Assembly: GCA_000783305.1 (NCBI GenBank)
Contig: JROE01000006.1
Span: forward strand, 62,001 to 126,000
From: Sphingobacteriaceae bacterium DW12
GTDB lineage: Bacteria > Bacteroidota > Bacteroidia > Sphingobacteriales > Sphingobacteriaceae
Direction of reading: 5' to 3'
Length of the DNA: 64,000 bases
Shown: one piece after another, positions 46,415 to 54,646 of the stretch
Layout: each line of letters begins with the position of its first letter
Position numbering within the stretch: the first letter of the stretch is position 1
The notes under the pieces: model-generated
What the model was told of the DNA's origin: nothing
Seen by the model: only the letters and a program-made list of their open reading frames with translations
Database searches by the model: none
Made by a program: the position numbers and the translations under genes

Positions 46415-46498
46415 AATTCATTTTTTATTAATCGGGTTATGTATTCTTTTTCAGTTCAAAGTTAGTGCCATATAAACACCTTGATAGCGTGTCATATA

Positions 46499-46529
46499 GA
46501 CAATATGAGGGGTTGATTTGGACAATATG
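46499..46529. promoter_or_regulatory. direct repeat, candidate AraC-type operator
   Basis: GACAATATG occurs at 46499-46507 and again at 46521-46529. The spacing is 22 bases, two helical turns, in the gap between the divergent SRPBCC and AraC genes. Two same-facing half sites two turns apart are the usual target of AraC family proteins. Confidence 0.4.
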
Positions 46530-46600
46530 TTTTTCTAACTTTACTTGAGGAAATAAGAGTATAACTTGAATAAGCTGGTCTTTTACATAAAACGCATTTT

Positions 46601-47584
46601 ATGAGACATCTCACAATATTAGTACCGGATATGCAGACAGGCCCCAATACATTATCGTGTATTATTGGCACCTATCACATTTTTACGGAAGCCAATAACT
46701 ATTATGAGCGCCTTAATAAAAGGAAATTGTTTACGATAGAATTGGCGGGGGTATCTGTACAGGCGGATTTTGTAAATGGTTTATTAAAGGTCATGCCACA
46801 AACGAATATTGATGCTTTGTCCGAAACAGATCTGATTATAATTCCGGCTATAACAGCTGCTTTTAAAAAGCCTGAAGCAGGCAATGTAAGATTAGTAGAC
46901 TGGATCACGAAACAGTATAAAAAAGGGGCAGAGGTTGCAAGCATGTGTACAGGAGCTTATTTACTGGCGGCAACTGGTCTCTTGGATAGGAGGAGTTGTT
47001 CTATTCATTGGAATGCAGCCGCTAATTTCAAAAACCTATTCCCAAAAGTGGATTTGAAAGCGGAAAAACTCATTACTGACGAACAGGGGATTTACACCAA
47101 TGGCGGTGGTTATTCTTTTTTAAACCTATTGCTTTACCTGGTTGAAAAGTATTACGACAGACAAACGGCTATCTATTGCTCCAAAATCTTCCAGGTCGAC
47201 CTGGACAGACAAACACAATCAGATTTTGTGATATTTAAGGGGCAAAAATCACATGGAGATGAAGTAGTGGTAATGGCGCAAGAGTACATTGAAAAAAACT
47301 TTTCGGGAAAAATATCAATGGATGAGCTTTCGAAGAAATTTTCTATCGGAAGAAGGAGTTTTGATCGGAGGTTTATAAAGGCTACAGGTAATACACCTGT
47401 GGAATATTGGCAGCGGGTAAGGGTCGAATCTGCGAAGAGGGAATTCGAGACCTCTCGCAAGACGGTCAATGAGGTCATGTATGAAGTCGGCTATACTGAT
47501 GTAAAGGCTTTTAGGGAGGTGTTCCGTAAGGTGACCGGTGTGTCACCACTTGGATATAAGGGTAAATACAATACCTTCAAGTGA
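46601..47584 (+). CDS. AraC family regulator with DJ-1/PfpI domain
   Basis: A 327-residue transcription factor of the GlxA/FtrA-like class. Residues 1-190 form a DJ-1/PfpI-type domain with the elbow ASMCTGAYLLAATG (Cys116), followed by the CSIHW segment. The C-terminal 100 residues hold two helix-turn-helix units of AraC type (ISMDELSKKFSIGRRSFDRR and VNEVMYEVGYTDVKAFREVF). The N-terminal domain senses a small molecule in known relatives; the ligand here is unknown. It is divergent from the tandem SRPBCC gene. Confidence 0.92.
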   Translation: MRHLTILVPDMQTGPNTLSCIIGTYHIFTEANNYYERLNKRKLFTIELAGVSVQADFVNGLLKVMPQTNIDALSETDLIIIPAITAAFKKPEAGNVRLVDWITKQYKKGAEVASMCTGAYLLAATGLLDRRSCSIHWNAAANFKNLFPKVDLKAEKLITDEQGIYTNGGGYSFLNLLLYLVEKYYDRQTAIYCSKIFQVDLDRQTQSDFVIFKGQKSHGDEVVVMAQEYIEKNFSGKISMDELSKKFSIGRRSFDRRFIKATGNTPVEYWQRVRVESAKREFETSRKTVNEVMYEVGYTDVKAFREVFRKVTGVSPLGYKGKYNTFK

Positions 47585-47880
47585 ATTGCAGGTGACACAC
47601 TGCAATTAATTGATGTTACAATCGGCTCTATTAGGATTGCCTATAGATGTAATTTTTTTTGATACTATCAGTGGTATTCTAAGATTAATACACACATGCG
47701 CGTATTGAAAGGTTCAATTGAAAAGTCGATCGATACTCATGATAATGTTCAAAAGGTCTTACACAGGAATTTAGAAGGGCTATCTGATGAGAATCATATA
47801 TTATAGTCAGTGGTACCTACCCAAAAGGAGCTTTTTTTAACCGGGGGAGGTCTGTATTATGCAAATTGGTAGCTATTGGA
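47585..47880. other. gene-free stretch at the left border of the putative island
   Basis: About 300 bases without a convincing frame. It starts with a weak hairpin, AATTGCAG at 47584 and CTGCAATT at 47600, behind the AraC stop. Otherwise nothing could be identified. Confidence 0.4.
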
Positions 47881-47942
47881 ACCTCGCTCTCCGCAGAAAA
47901 ACCTTCATCGAAAGATGAAGGTTTTTCTGCGGAGAGCGAGGT
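47881..47942. repeat. 29-bp perfect inverted repeat containing tRNA-Ser 3' sequence
   Basis: Two 29-base arms are exact reverse complements around a GAAA loop. The inner half (AAAAACCTTCATC) is a typical terminator stem; the outer half carries GCGGAGAGCGAGG, identical to the 3' end of the tRNA-Ser(UGA) gene at 52.4 kb. Continuing rightward, the copy matches 16 of 17 bases of the tRNA end. Confidence 0.85.
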
Positions 47943-48303
47943 ATTTGCATCCTTTAATTTAACACTCTGGTAATCAATATATTTAAAAGTTTAAAATTAG
48001 TGACTCACCGAAATACTCACCAAATAACTTCTTTTAGATTCATCGCAAATCCTGTACTTGAAGGTACTAAAAGACATATTTTGAAACAAATTATATTTTA
48101 AAGTTTTCAGGAAAAAGCCGTATCGGTTAAACACTAAGCTTTTATATGGATGATTAAAAAAGTCAGGTAACGATTTGGTATCGGTGTTTATTGCTTTGCT
48201 TTTCAACGTGTTTCCGTTAGCTCATGGCAAATATACAGCTTTTTTGCCTAAACATTATTTATGAAAGGAATAGATAAAGCAGTTGAGTTAGACGGCTTGC
48301 TTA
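47943..48303. other. AT-rich gene-free stretch inside the island
   Basis: About 360 bases. A 69-residue minus-strand frame at 47997-48206 has no recognisable family features and is not called. Nothing else is seen. Confidence 0.35.
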
Positions 48304-48960
48304 TTATTGAAATATTCCTGAGCAGTTGAGGGGTTCGGTTATTATTTCGATTATCAGTTCTACGTCTTTGTCCACAAGGGTTTTGTCAGCCCAACTTCCT
48401 TTGTAGGCAACATTCCAATCAAACCGATTAAACGTGAAATTTGCTCTAAAAATGCCATCATTTTTATAAGCGACAAATCCTATGTTCCTCGTAACTTCTC
48501 TTATATAAAGGTTTCCTGAAATTCTAAGACTGTCTCTTCCCACTTTTTGAATATTTGTTAGCTCCAATAAAGATAGCGGGCACTCCACAGTATTAAAAAA
48601 GTCAATGCTTTTAAGATGGTTAAGTAGATTATTTCGGGCAATTTTTTCGTGTGCAGGAATATCAGTTACATCAATGGTTTCCATTGCCACTATAAACTTT
48701 CCACCAACTAATTCACCCTTCCTCATTAAGAAAAATCCATTTTTAAAGGAAACAATCCCTGTTCGAATTCTTGCTCCACGCATTTCGGTGGCAATCCACC
48801 TGATTCCAGATTTTTGAACATTCATTTTTAATGTGTCGATTTCAAGATAATCGTTGTTTTCAATTACTGGATTTACGATTGCTTTTGGTGCATTAGAAGT
48901 ATGTTTACCAACACAAGAAGCCATGAACAAAAAGACAAGTAAATAGCATATCCTATTCAT
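48304..48960 (-). CDS. YceI-like lipoprotein
   Basis: A 218-residue lipoprotein (lipid Cys16 in MASCVGK). The YceI lipocalin-like pattern is visible: SGIRWIATEMRGARIRTGIV, GELVGGKFIVAMETIDVTD, NHLKSIDFFNTVECP, then SGNLYIREVTRNIGFVAY and FNRFDWNV. YceI proteins bind long isoprenoid or other lipids in a beta-barrel pocket. Its start overlaps the end of the preceding dioxygenase-like gene by 8 bases, so the two are translationally linked. Confidence 0.82.
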   Translation of the reverse strand: MNRICYLLVFLFMASCVGKHTSNAPKAIVNPVIENNDYLEIDTLKMNVQKSGIRWIATEMRGARIRTGIVSFKNGFFLMRKGELVGGKFIVAMETIDVTDIPAHEKIARNNLLNHLKSIDFFNTVECPLSLLELTNIQKVGRDSLRISGNLYIREVTRNIGFVAYKNDGIFRANFTFNRFDWNVAYKGSWADKTLVDKDVELIIEIITEPLNCSGIFQ

Positions 48961-49582
48961 AATTCGGAATGTTTTTGCCTAATATGAGATTTCGTTTAAT
49001 GGTCAAGATTCCATCTTCCACTTTTGGATTTACAATTCCTGAACCACCTCGGTTTTTCAACCCATTTCTTATACTTTGAGTCAATAACGAATCATCTTCA
49101 AACAGATATTCGTCGAGATAATATTCATTTTTGTCAGACTCTTTTATCGTGATGTGAATGTGCTCGGATTCACTATCATCTGGATAAGCAGCCGGTCTGA
49201 ATGTATAGAATGTGTATTGGCCGTCTTTCCCCGTTTTTACCCACCCTCGGATAAATCCGTGTCTTTTAGCCCAACCTGTTTCATTTCCTTTGGTTTCATA
49301 AATACCATGTCTATTAGTGTGATATATATAGATAATAACATTTTCTGCTAGCGTTATACCATCCCTTTTGAAAACGGTACCCGATATTTTCAATTTGGGT
49401 TCATTTTGTTGAAATTCGGGAAGGGTGTCTACTGAAGACAATATTTTGCTTCCATATTCATAGATTGCTTCGCACCCCTCGCAAGCTCCACCAACTATTT
49501 TTTTGCCTTGTGCCTTACAAGATGTTAAAGTCGATATAATCGTTAATAGCAAGAAGGGAATAACTCTAATTTTAAAATTCAT
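48953..49582 (-). CDS. intradiol ring-cleavage dioxygenase-like lipoprotein
   Basis: A 209-residue lipoprotein (lipid Cys22 in LTSCKAQ). The intradiol dioxygenase core is present, with all four ferric-iron ligands at expected places: Tyr95 (RHGIYE), Tyr133 (AAYPDD), His141 and His143 (EHIHITI), and the intervening GFIRGWVKTGKDGQYTFYTF. Classical members open catechol-type rings with oxygen; exported lipoprotein versions of this size occur widely in Bacteroidota but have no proven substrate. A CEGCEA segment near 34-39 adds two cysteines. It overlaps the YceI gene and lies 84 bases after a LytTR regulator. Confidence 0.83.
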   Translation of the reverse strand: MNFKIRVIPFLLLTIISTLTSCKAQGKKIVGGACEGCEAIYEYGSKILSSVDTLPEFQQNEPKLKISGTVFKRDGITLAENVIIYIYHTNRHGIYETKGNETGWAKRHGFIRGWVKTGKDGQYTFYTFRPAAYPDDSESEHIHITIKESDKNEYYLDEYLFEDDSLLTQSIRNGLKNRGGSGIVNPKVEDGILTIKRNLILGKNIPNYE

Positions 49583-49666
49583 AGTTTGTCGTTTTTAAAT
49601 GTATTTACCGACAATATTATGGCTATAAAAAAGAGAATGAAAATCAAATCGTCTTAGACGATGAGT

Positions 49667-50506
49667 TTATATGTCAACCCGATGACCTGTATTAAATTGC
49701 TTTTTGAAATCAGTCGCATAAGTTCTACTTAACCTAACAGAAATACCGTTTGTCAATTGCAAATCATAATCGCCATTTAATCGGGATTTGAACGAAATAA
49801 CTTTTGAAATGTTTACTACGGTGGATTTGTGTATCCTTACAAAGATACTTGCATCCAATTGTTTACAAATAGATTTCAGCGTTTCCGAATGTAAATATTT
49901 CTTATTCTCAAGATGAATGGATACATAAGGTGTGGCAGAAGTAATTTGTACAATGTCTCGTACGCTTACTATCACATTATTCTTTCCATTATTGACGATA
50001 ATTGTGTCTAACAAAAATTCACTTTCCGCAATGGCTGTATTTACAGTTCGGTTTGAAAAATACTTGCACCCCAATACAAAGCTCGTATAGACAATGACCA
50101 ATTTATAAAAATCGTTTGCCATCATATAGGAAAAGAACTTGAATATGTCATATTTCCCTTCATAGAAAAAGACAGAAACAAGCGTAGCAACGAAAGGTAA
50201 AATGAAAAGATGAACTACAAGAGGGGAAACAATAAATATAAAAATTTTAATAACACCATCTAATGTCTCATTCTTTAATCTTCGGTACAGAGTTATTAAT
50301 ATCGGGACGAACAAAAACCAAATGGTTTTAAACAGCAGGGATTCGCTGAGGTAGAAGGTGTAGCCACTTCTCTTTGATTCCAAAAAGTCTTGAAAAATTG
50401 TTATTCCTATAATAAACACGAAAACTCCGGAAAGTATTATGAATAATTTCCTTGCGTCAAGGGGAAAACTTGATTTGGATTCGATATTTGGAATCAAGTG
50501 AAGCAT
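49667..50506 (-). CDS. membrane-bound LytTR family regulator
   Basis: A 279-residue protein with four predicted membrane segments in the first 160 residues (starting LFIILSGVFVFIIGITI). A C-terminal LytTR DNA-binding domain covers about 180-275 (VSVRDIVQITSATPYVSIHL, FVRIHKSTVVNISKVISF, SVRLSRTYATDFKKQF). There is no kinase or receiver domain, so it would sense a signal in the membrane and bind DNA itself. The gene is AT-rich compared with neighbours outside the island. It probably controls the two lipoprotein genes downstream. Confidence 0.87.
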   Translation of the reverse strand: MLHLIPNIESKSSFPLDARKLFIILSGVFVFIIGITIFQDFLESKRSGYTFYLSESLLFKTIWFLFVPILITLYRRLKNETLDGVIKIFIFIVSPLVVHLFILPFVATLVSVFFYEGKYDIFKFFSYMMANDFYKLVIVYTSFVLGCKYFSNRTVNTAIAESEFLLDTIIVNNGKNNVIVSVRDIVQITSATPYVSIHLENKKYLHSETLKSICKQLDASIFVRIHKSTVVNISKVISFKSRLNGDYDLQLTNGISVRLSRTYATDFKKQFNTGHRVDI

Positions 50507-50507
50507 A

Positions 50508-50676
50508 TGTTATTATCTTTGACATTTTTTGTTATGCAAACGACACTTTCGTTCTTAACAAATATAATAAAAAGCATTTAGAAGATAGTGCAAATGCTAT
50601 ATCTACTCTACTTCAGAGTGGTGACTTTCTTGCGGTAACGATAGACCTGGAAGACGAAGACAGGATTTACGCTTAG
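50508..50676 (+). other. possible gene remnant
   Basis: An open stretch ending NKKHLEDSANAISTLLQSGDFLAVTIDLEDEDRIYA reads like real protein, but it has no start codon outside the overlapping regulator gene. It may be the 3' end of a lost gene. Confidence 0.25.
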
Positions 50677-50803
50677 AAGGCCGGAGTACTCTGTTCCGAG
50701 TATTATTGCTTTGCTGGATGTATTGGGTTTTCGATGTAAGCATCTCCCTGTGTAAAGTTTTAGGACGTTGTATGGTTTGATTTATTTTTATTGATATTCC
50801 CTT

Positions 50804-51832
50804 TTACAACTCACCTCGGACAAAAGGTAGCAGTTTCTGTTGGGTCTCAAGCGGCATTTCATTGAACAAGTTGATCATCTTGTTTCGGATATAATCAATT
50901 CTTACGACTCGTATTATATAAGGAACGGTCAGGCTTTCACTGGCTCGTACCATGATCCCTAATAGCTGTCCTTCGTCATTGAACACACCTCCACCACTCA
51001 TTCCAGCAATAGCTTGTCCTTGAACAAGAAATTCTGCTGTTTGATTATAGGGAATATCACCTTCACTATCTTGATTGATTTTCAGTTCTTGAAGAACGCG
51101 GGCAGCCTCTGTATTGGAGAGTACTTTTCCAGTGCTTACTGCACCAGACGGATAGTTAGCTTTGTCTTGAGGATATCCAACCGCGATAACAGACGCTCCA
51201 GGCTGAGGGGGGGTCCATGTTTTATTCGTCAGTGTACGTCCTGTCGGGTCATACATTTCCAAAGGAGTCGAGATTTGTACCATTGCTGGATACTTCGGGA
51301 AAGGACCTTGCGTGGTTCGTTGGTTATCTAAGAGCCCCATATAGAAATCTTCGGCAGGGAGAATAGTCGTATTTGTTGCTGTAGGGGAAATACCAAAATG
51401 AAGTAGGGGGAAATCGGCGGTCAATAAACCACCAAGTGTTACATTTCCATTTGAAGAGGGAATTTGTGAGGTCTCGAAGATACCGATATTCGTCGTGTTG
51501 GGGTCGAAAAACTGTGCCTGTCTGGAATTCCAGCCCGACAGGTTGTAGACGTGGTTAGCAGAGATATACAACCCCAATTGGTAATCATTCTTTCTACTCC
51601 AGATTGTCTTCGATCCAGGGCCACGTGTCCCGACGCTACCTCTCACTTTATTTACTAGTTCCTTTAAATGTAAATCTGAACCTTTCAGAATATCCTCGAT
51701 TTTGAAGACCTCAGTTGGTTTTACCGGAATAGGTTCGGGATCAGATTTTTTTTTACATGCTACTGCACAGAATACTACTATCAATGCAATGAAGCAAGAG
51801 GAATATATAGTTGCCGGCGATGGATTTTTCAT
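50804..51832 (-). CDS. trypsin-like serine protease lipoprotein
   Basis: A 342-residue lipoprotein from the Met in MKNPSPATIY, giving lipid Cys26 (AVACKKKSD). A chymotrypsin-type fold is suggested by YISANHVYN (His94), a candidate acid Asp140 (LTADFPLLHF), and the nucleophile AGMSGGGVFN (Ser279). VIAVGYPQDK and GVFNDEGQLLGIMVRA are typical strands around the active site of S1 or HtrA-like proteases without a PDZ domain. It would act at the cell surface or in the periplasm; substrates are unknown. It lies between the LytTR unit and the tRNA-Ser gene. Confidence 0.8.
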   Translation of the reverse strand: MKNPSPATIYSSCFIALIVVFCAVACKKKSDPEPIPVKPTEVFKIEDILKGSDLHLKELVNKVRGSVGTRGPGSKTIWSRKNDYQLGLYISANHVYNLSGWNSRQAQFFDPNTTNIGIFETSQIPSSNGNVTLGGLLTADFPLLHFGISPTATNTTILPAEDFYMGLLDNQRTTQGPFPKYPAMVQISTPLEMYDPTGRTLTNKTWTPPQPGASVIAVGYPQDKANYPSGAVSTGKVLSNTEAARVLQELKINQDSEGDIPYNQTAEFLVQGQAIAGMSGGGVFNDEGQLLGIMVRASESLTVPYIIRVVRIDYIRNKMINLFNEMPLETQQKLLPFVRGEL

Positions 51833-52197
51833 AGTATTTAGGTTAAATGACGCCATTCAATTGGTGACGTTGATTAAATATGGTTTCATGCTATGGAACG
51901 ACTTGGAGTGCGTCAACGCGACATAAGCTTGCACATTCTTTTTCTGTCACTATTTCGTCTTAGCTGTTTAATAGAAAGATAAGTTTCCACCTCGGCATTG
52001 TCTCCGGCATAATACTATCAAATGATGTAAAAGTAGACTTTTGAGAGTTCTAAATCAAGATGTTTGAAGATTTAACATGTTCATTAATAAATTATTACGT
52101 TCATTTTGATGAGTTGTCAAATTTGGTATCCAGACTCACCGAATTACGCTCCATTTTGTTGCGAATCGGTGAATAAAATAGGCTTTTGGTTGCAATA
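51833..52197. other. gene-free stretch right of the protease gene
   Basis: About 365 bases with no frame worth calling. It should contain the protease promoter on the minus strand. Nothing else was identified. Confidence 0.35.
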
Positions 52198-52231
52198 AAA
52201 ACCCCTGTAAATATTTATTTTACAGGAGTTT
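52198..52231 (-). terminator. terminator behind a tRNA-Ser end remnant
   Basis: On the minus strand CTCCTGTAAA pairs with TTTACAGGGG around a short AT loop, followed by five T. It lies about 25 bases downstream of the tRNA-end copy at 52255. Confidence 0.75.
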
Positions 52232-52254
52232 AGATGTTTTTGATATTGATATCC

Positions 52255-52271
52255 GCGGAGAGCGAGGGATT
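52255..52271. repeat. 17-bp copy of the tRNA-Ser 3' end (att-like)
   Basis: GCGGAGAGCGAGGGATT is identical to 52430-52446 inside the tRNA-Ser gene, in the same orientation 175 bases away. It matches the sequence at 47929-47945 at 16 of 17 positions. There is no complete tRNA here, so it looks like an attachment-site remnant. Confidence 0.75.
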
Positions 52272-52393
52272 ACCTACGGTCATCCCTAATTGGAGGTGGC
52301 TTCAAATAAACCCAAAGTACTCGCTTTGCTCATTTCTTTCGTCGTTTTTCTCTTTTTTTCTCAAACTGCGTTTGTCAAAAAGCTATAAAACGA

Positions 52394-52418
52394 CAAAACC
52401 TGACTAATGTCAGGCTTT
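52394..52418 (-). terminator. terminator of tRNA-Ser
   Basis: On the minus strand CCTGAC, ATTA and GTCAGG form a stem-loop followed by TTTTGT. It begins about 10 bases past the tRNA 3' end. Confidence 0.7.
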
Positions 52419-52427
52419 GTGTTTGTT

Positions 52428-52515
52428 TGGCGGAGAGCGAGGGATTCGAACCCCCGAACCTGTGACAGTTAACGGTTTTCAAGACCGCCGCATTCGACCA
52501 CTCTGCCAGCTCTCC
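52428..52515 (-). tRNA. tRNA-Ser(UGA)
   Basis: The 88-base cloverleaf includes an encoded CCA. The acceptor arms GGAGAGC and GCTCTCC pair fully. The anticodon loop is CTTGAAA with anticodon TGA. A long variable arm (AACTGTCACAGGTT) marks it as a class II serine tRNA, and the T-arm GGGGGTTCGAATCCC is standard. It is transcribed toward the island and has its own terminator. Its 3' end is the apparent target of repeated integrations. Confidence 0.97.
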
Positions 52516-52623
52516 GCCACAAAAGTAGAAAATCTAGCTAATTATCCAAAACTAAAAATGAATCCAAGGTCTTAAAGCTTGAAAATGAGCTTAATTAATT
52601 TATTTCCCTCATTTCTGACGTGA

Positions 52624-53514
52624 TTATGGATGTAAAATTTCTTGGATATGCTTCTTGATATTGGACATAAGCTTGTCTTGGGGGAGGTCATCCGAATCGG
52701 TTCCGAAGGGATCTTCAATGGATTCGGCAATTAATTCCAACGATGCTAACACATAGAATACGAATGGGACGGCGGCAATAACAAAGTACCCAATAGAAAA
52801 AACATAACCTATAGGAAGCGTAAACACATAAAAAACAATGAATTTCTTTATGAATGAACTATATGACTGCGGGATAGGCGTGTTTTTGATGCGCTCGCAT
52901 GCTCCACATACACGTGTGAGTTGCTGTAATTCGTCGTTTACGATAATAAATTGTTCTCCAGATATAATGCCAGCCTGATATAGGCTATTCACTTTTTTGA
53001 AAATCAGCGCCGCCAATTGGTTGGGTGTATGTTTTTGAAGGTCCAGATTGCCTAATTCAGGATGTTCATTGTCATCCAGCATATAGGTGGTATAGTCTGA
53101 CCGGAGGAAATTACGCATGATTTGAGCATACATAGGAATGGCTTTCCTGAAAAATGAACGGTTGACCTGGTCGGTTTCAGGTAGGAATGCATTCATTTTG
53201 AAGGCTAGCGTACGGCTGATATTTGTCAACGTACCCCACTGTTTACGTGCTTCCCACCATCGATCATAGGCTGTATTGGTTCTGAATACAAGTAATAATG
53301 ATAACGCAAAGCCCAATAAATTATGTACGATAGTAATATTCTTAACCCAACTTTTTTCGGAGAGGTGCAAATATTCCAATTCGAAATAGGCAATGCCACC
53401 GGATAAAACTGCCGTTAACAATAAGTAAGGGAATAGCTTGCGTACGGTGTCTGATCGGTGTAGATAGAAAGTGGCTCTAAACCATTCTTTTGGATTATAG
53501 ATTTGCATGTGCAA
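52624..53514 (-). CDS. bestrophin-like anion channel
   Basis: A 296-residue membrane protein of the bestrophin/UPF0187 family; the third residue is another possible start (MQIYNPKEW). Signature segments are YNPKEWFRATFYLHRSDTVRKL, the RTNTAYDRWWEARKQWG motif (about 78-94) and the C-terminal LELIAESIEDPFGTDSDDLP, which contains the family's acidic calcium-clasp-like stretch. Members form pentameric ion channels. A 22-bp palindrome sits directly in front of the start codon. Confidence 0.92.
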   Translation of the reverse strand: MHMQIYNPKEWFRATFYLHRSDTVRKLFPYLLLTAVLSGGIAYFELEYLHLSEKSWVKNITIVHNLLGFALSLLLVFRTNTAYDRWWEARKQWGTLTNISRTLAFKMNAFLPETDQVNRSFFRKAIPMYAQIMRNFLRSDYTTYMLDDNEHPELGNLDLQKHTPNQLAALIFKKVNSLYQAGIISGEQFIIVNDELQQLTRVCGACERIKNTPIPQSYSSFIKKFIVFYVFTLPIGYVFSIGYFVIAAVPFVFYVLASLELIAESIEDPFGTDSDDLPQDKLMSNIKKHIQEILHP

Positions 53515-53522
53515 ACTAAAAT

Positions 53523-53569
53523 AAATTTACTTTTATATGCAATTATAAATTGCATATAAAAGTAAATTT
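53523..53569. repeat. 47-bp perfect palindrome between divergent genes
   Basis: Two 22-base arms, each containing ACTTTTATATGC or its complement, flank the spacer ATA at 53545-53547. The element ends 9 bases from the bestrophin start, so in that message it would form a long AU-rich stem next to the initiation site; as DNA it could extrude a cruciform. Confidence 0.7.
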
Positions 53570-53654
53570 TCTTCTCTCTTATGCGTTTGATGACGAAATT
53601 ATATTTCTTGGATTTTAATTTGAAAGTATCCTTACAATGCCTTAATTTCATGCC

Positions 53655-54515
53655 ATGGCTAAAAAAGCTGTAAAGCGCGCACAGACCCCCAAAAAGGCAG
53701 GGCCGAAAGACGATAGGCGGGTATATTTGATATGGAGTATTATCATTCCTATCCTAATTGTAATATTGGGAGTGACTTGGCACTACCGATCAGGCATTAA
53801 ATATTATTTCAAAGAGATTTCTTCTGGAAAGCATGACACGGCATGGAAGGATGCGAAATATGACATTCGTAACGTCGAGTTGATGACCAAGCATGATGAT
53901 AAGATTTTTGGAATCGATATCAGTCAATATCAGGGAAAGATAGATTGGGTGGAGGTGAATACAATCAACGATAAATTTCCGGTGGATTTTATTTTTATTC
54001 GATCGACAATGGGGGAGTCGAGTGTGGATAGTAAATTTAAGTCAAACTGGAAGAGTGCGCAATCTAGGGCTAAGCTTAGAGGAGCATATCATTATTTTAG
54101 GCCTAATGAGAATTCGCTAAAGCAAGCTCAAAATTTTATCAAGACCGTACGACTGAGACCGGGAGATCTTCCTCCTGTATTGGATATTGAGGAGCTGCCT
54201 CGAGGACAATCTATGGATAGCTTACGTGTGGGCTTAAAGCGATGGTTGGACATCGTTGAGCAACACTATGGTATTAAACCAATCTTGTACTCTGGGGATA
54301 AATATTTTACTGATTTTCTGGAAAAGGAATTTTCTGACTATGTAATTTGGATAGCAAATTATAATTTTTGGATAGATGATTTGAAGGATCACTGGGATTT
54401 TTGGCAGTTTTCGGAAAAGGGAACGGTACGCGGGATTAAGGGGCCGGTGGATCTAAATATATTCAACGGCAATATTGAAGATTTAGAGCGATTGGCCATA
54501 CCTTATTCAGATTAA
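53655..54515 (+). CDS. membrane-anchored GH25 lysozyme
   Basis: A 286-residue protein with a basic N-terminus, one membrane segment (about 24-42) and a glycoside hydrolase family 25 domain from about 84. Catalytic-site residues are visible as Asp88 (GIDISQYQG) and the Asp177/Glu179 pair (VLDIEEL). GAYHYFRP and ILYSGDKYF are further family motifs. GH25 enzymes cleave the N-acetylmuramic acid to N-acetylglucosamine bond of peptidoglycan. Anchoring suggests a role in the cell's own wall turnover. Confidence 0.92.
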   Translation: MAKKAVKRAQTPKKAGPKDDRRVYLIWSIIIPILIVILGVTWHYRSGIKYYFKEISSGKHDTAWKDAKYDIRNVELMTKHDDKIFGIDISQYQGKIDWVEVNTINDKFPVDFIFIRSTMGESSVDSKFKSNWKSAQSRAKLRGAYHYFRPNENSLKQAQNFIKTVRLRPGDLPPVLDIEELPRGQSMDSLRVGLKRWLDIVEQHYGIKPILYSGDKYFTDFLEKEFSDYVIWIANYNFWIDDLKDHWDFWQFSEKGTVRGIKGPVDLNIFNGNIEDLERLAIPYSD

Positions 54516-54646
54516 TGACGGTATGGAGACGGTAGTATATAATATATTGTCGATTTTTGTATCTTGAGGATTGGCCTTACATGAAATGTCGAATGGATTT
54601 TAGTTAAGTCCCCGTGGTCTATGATATATAAAAAGGAGAATAGCAT

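Noticed and set aside
47997..48206. 69-residue minus-strand frame in the island gap
   Set aside because: No signal peptide, domain or operon link; compositionally like random AT-rich DNA. It could be a remnant, but there is no support.
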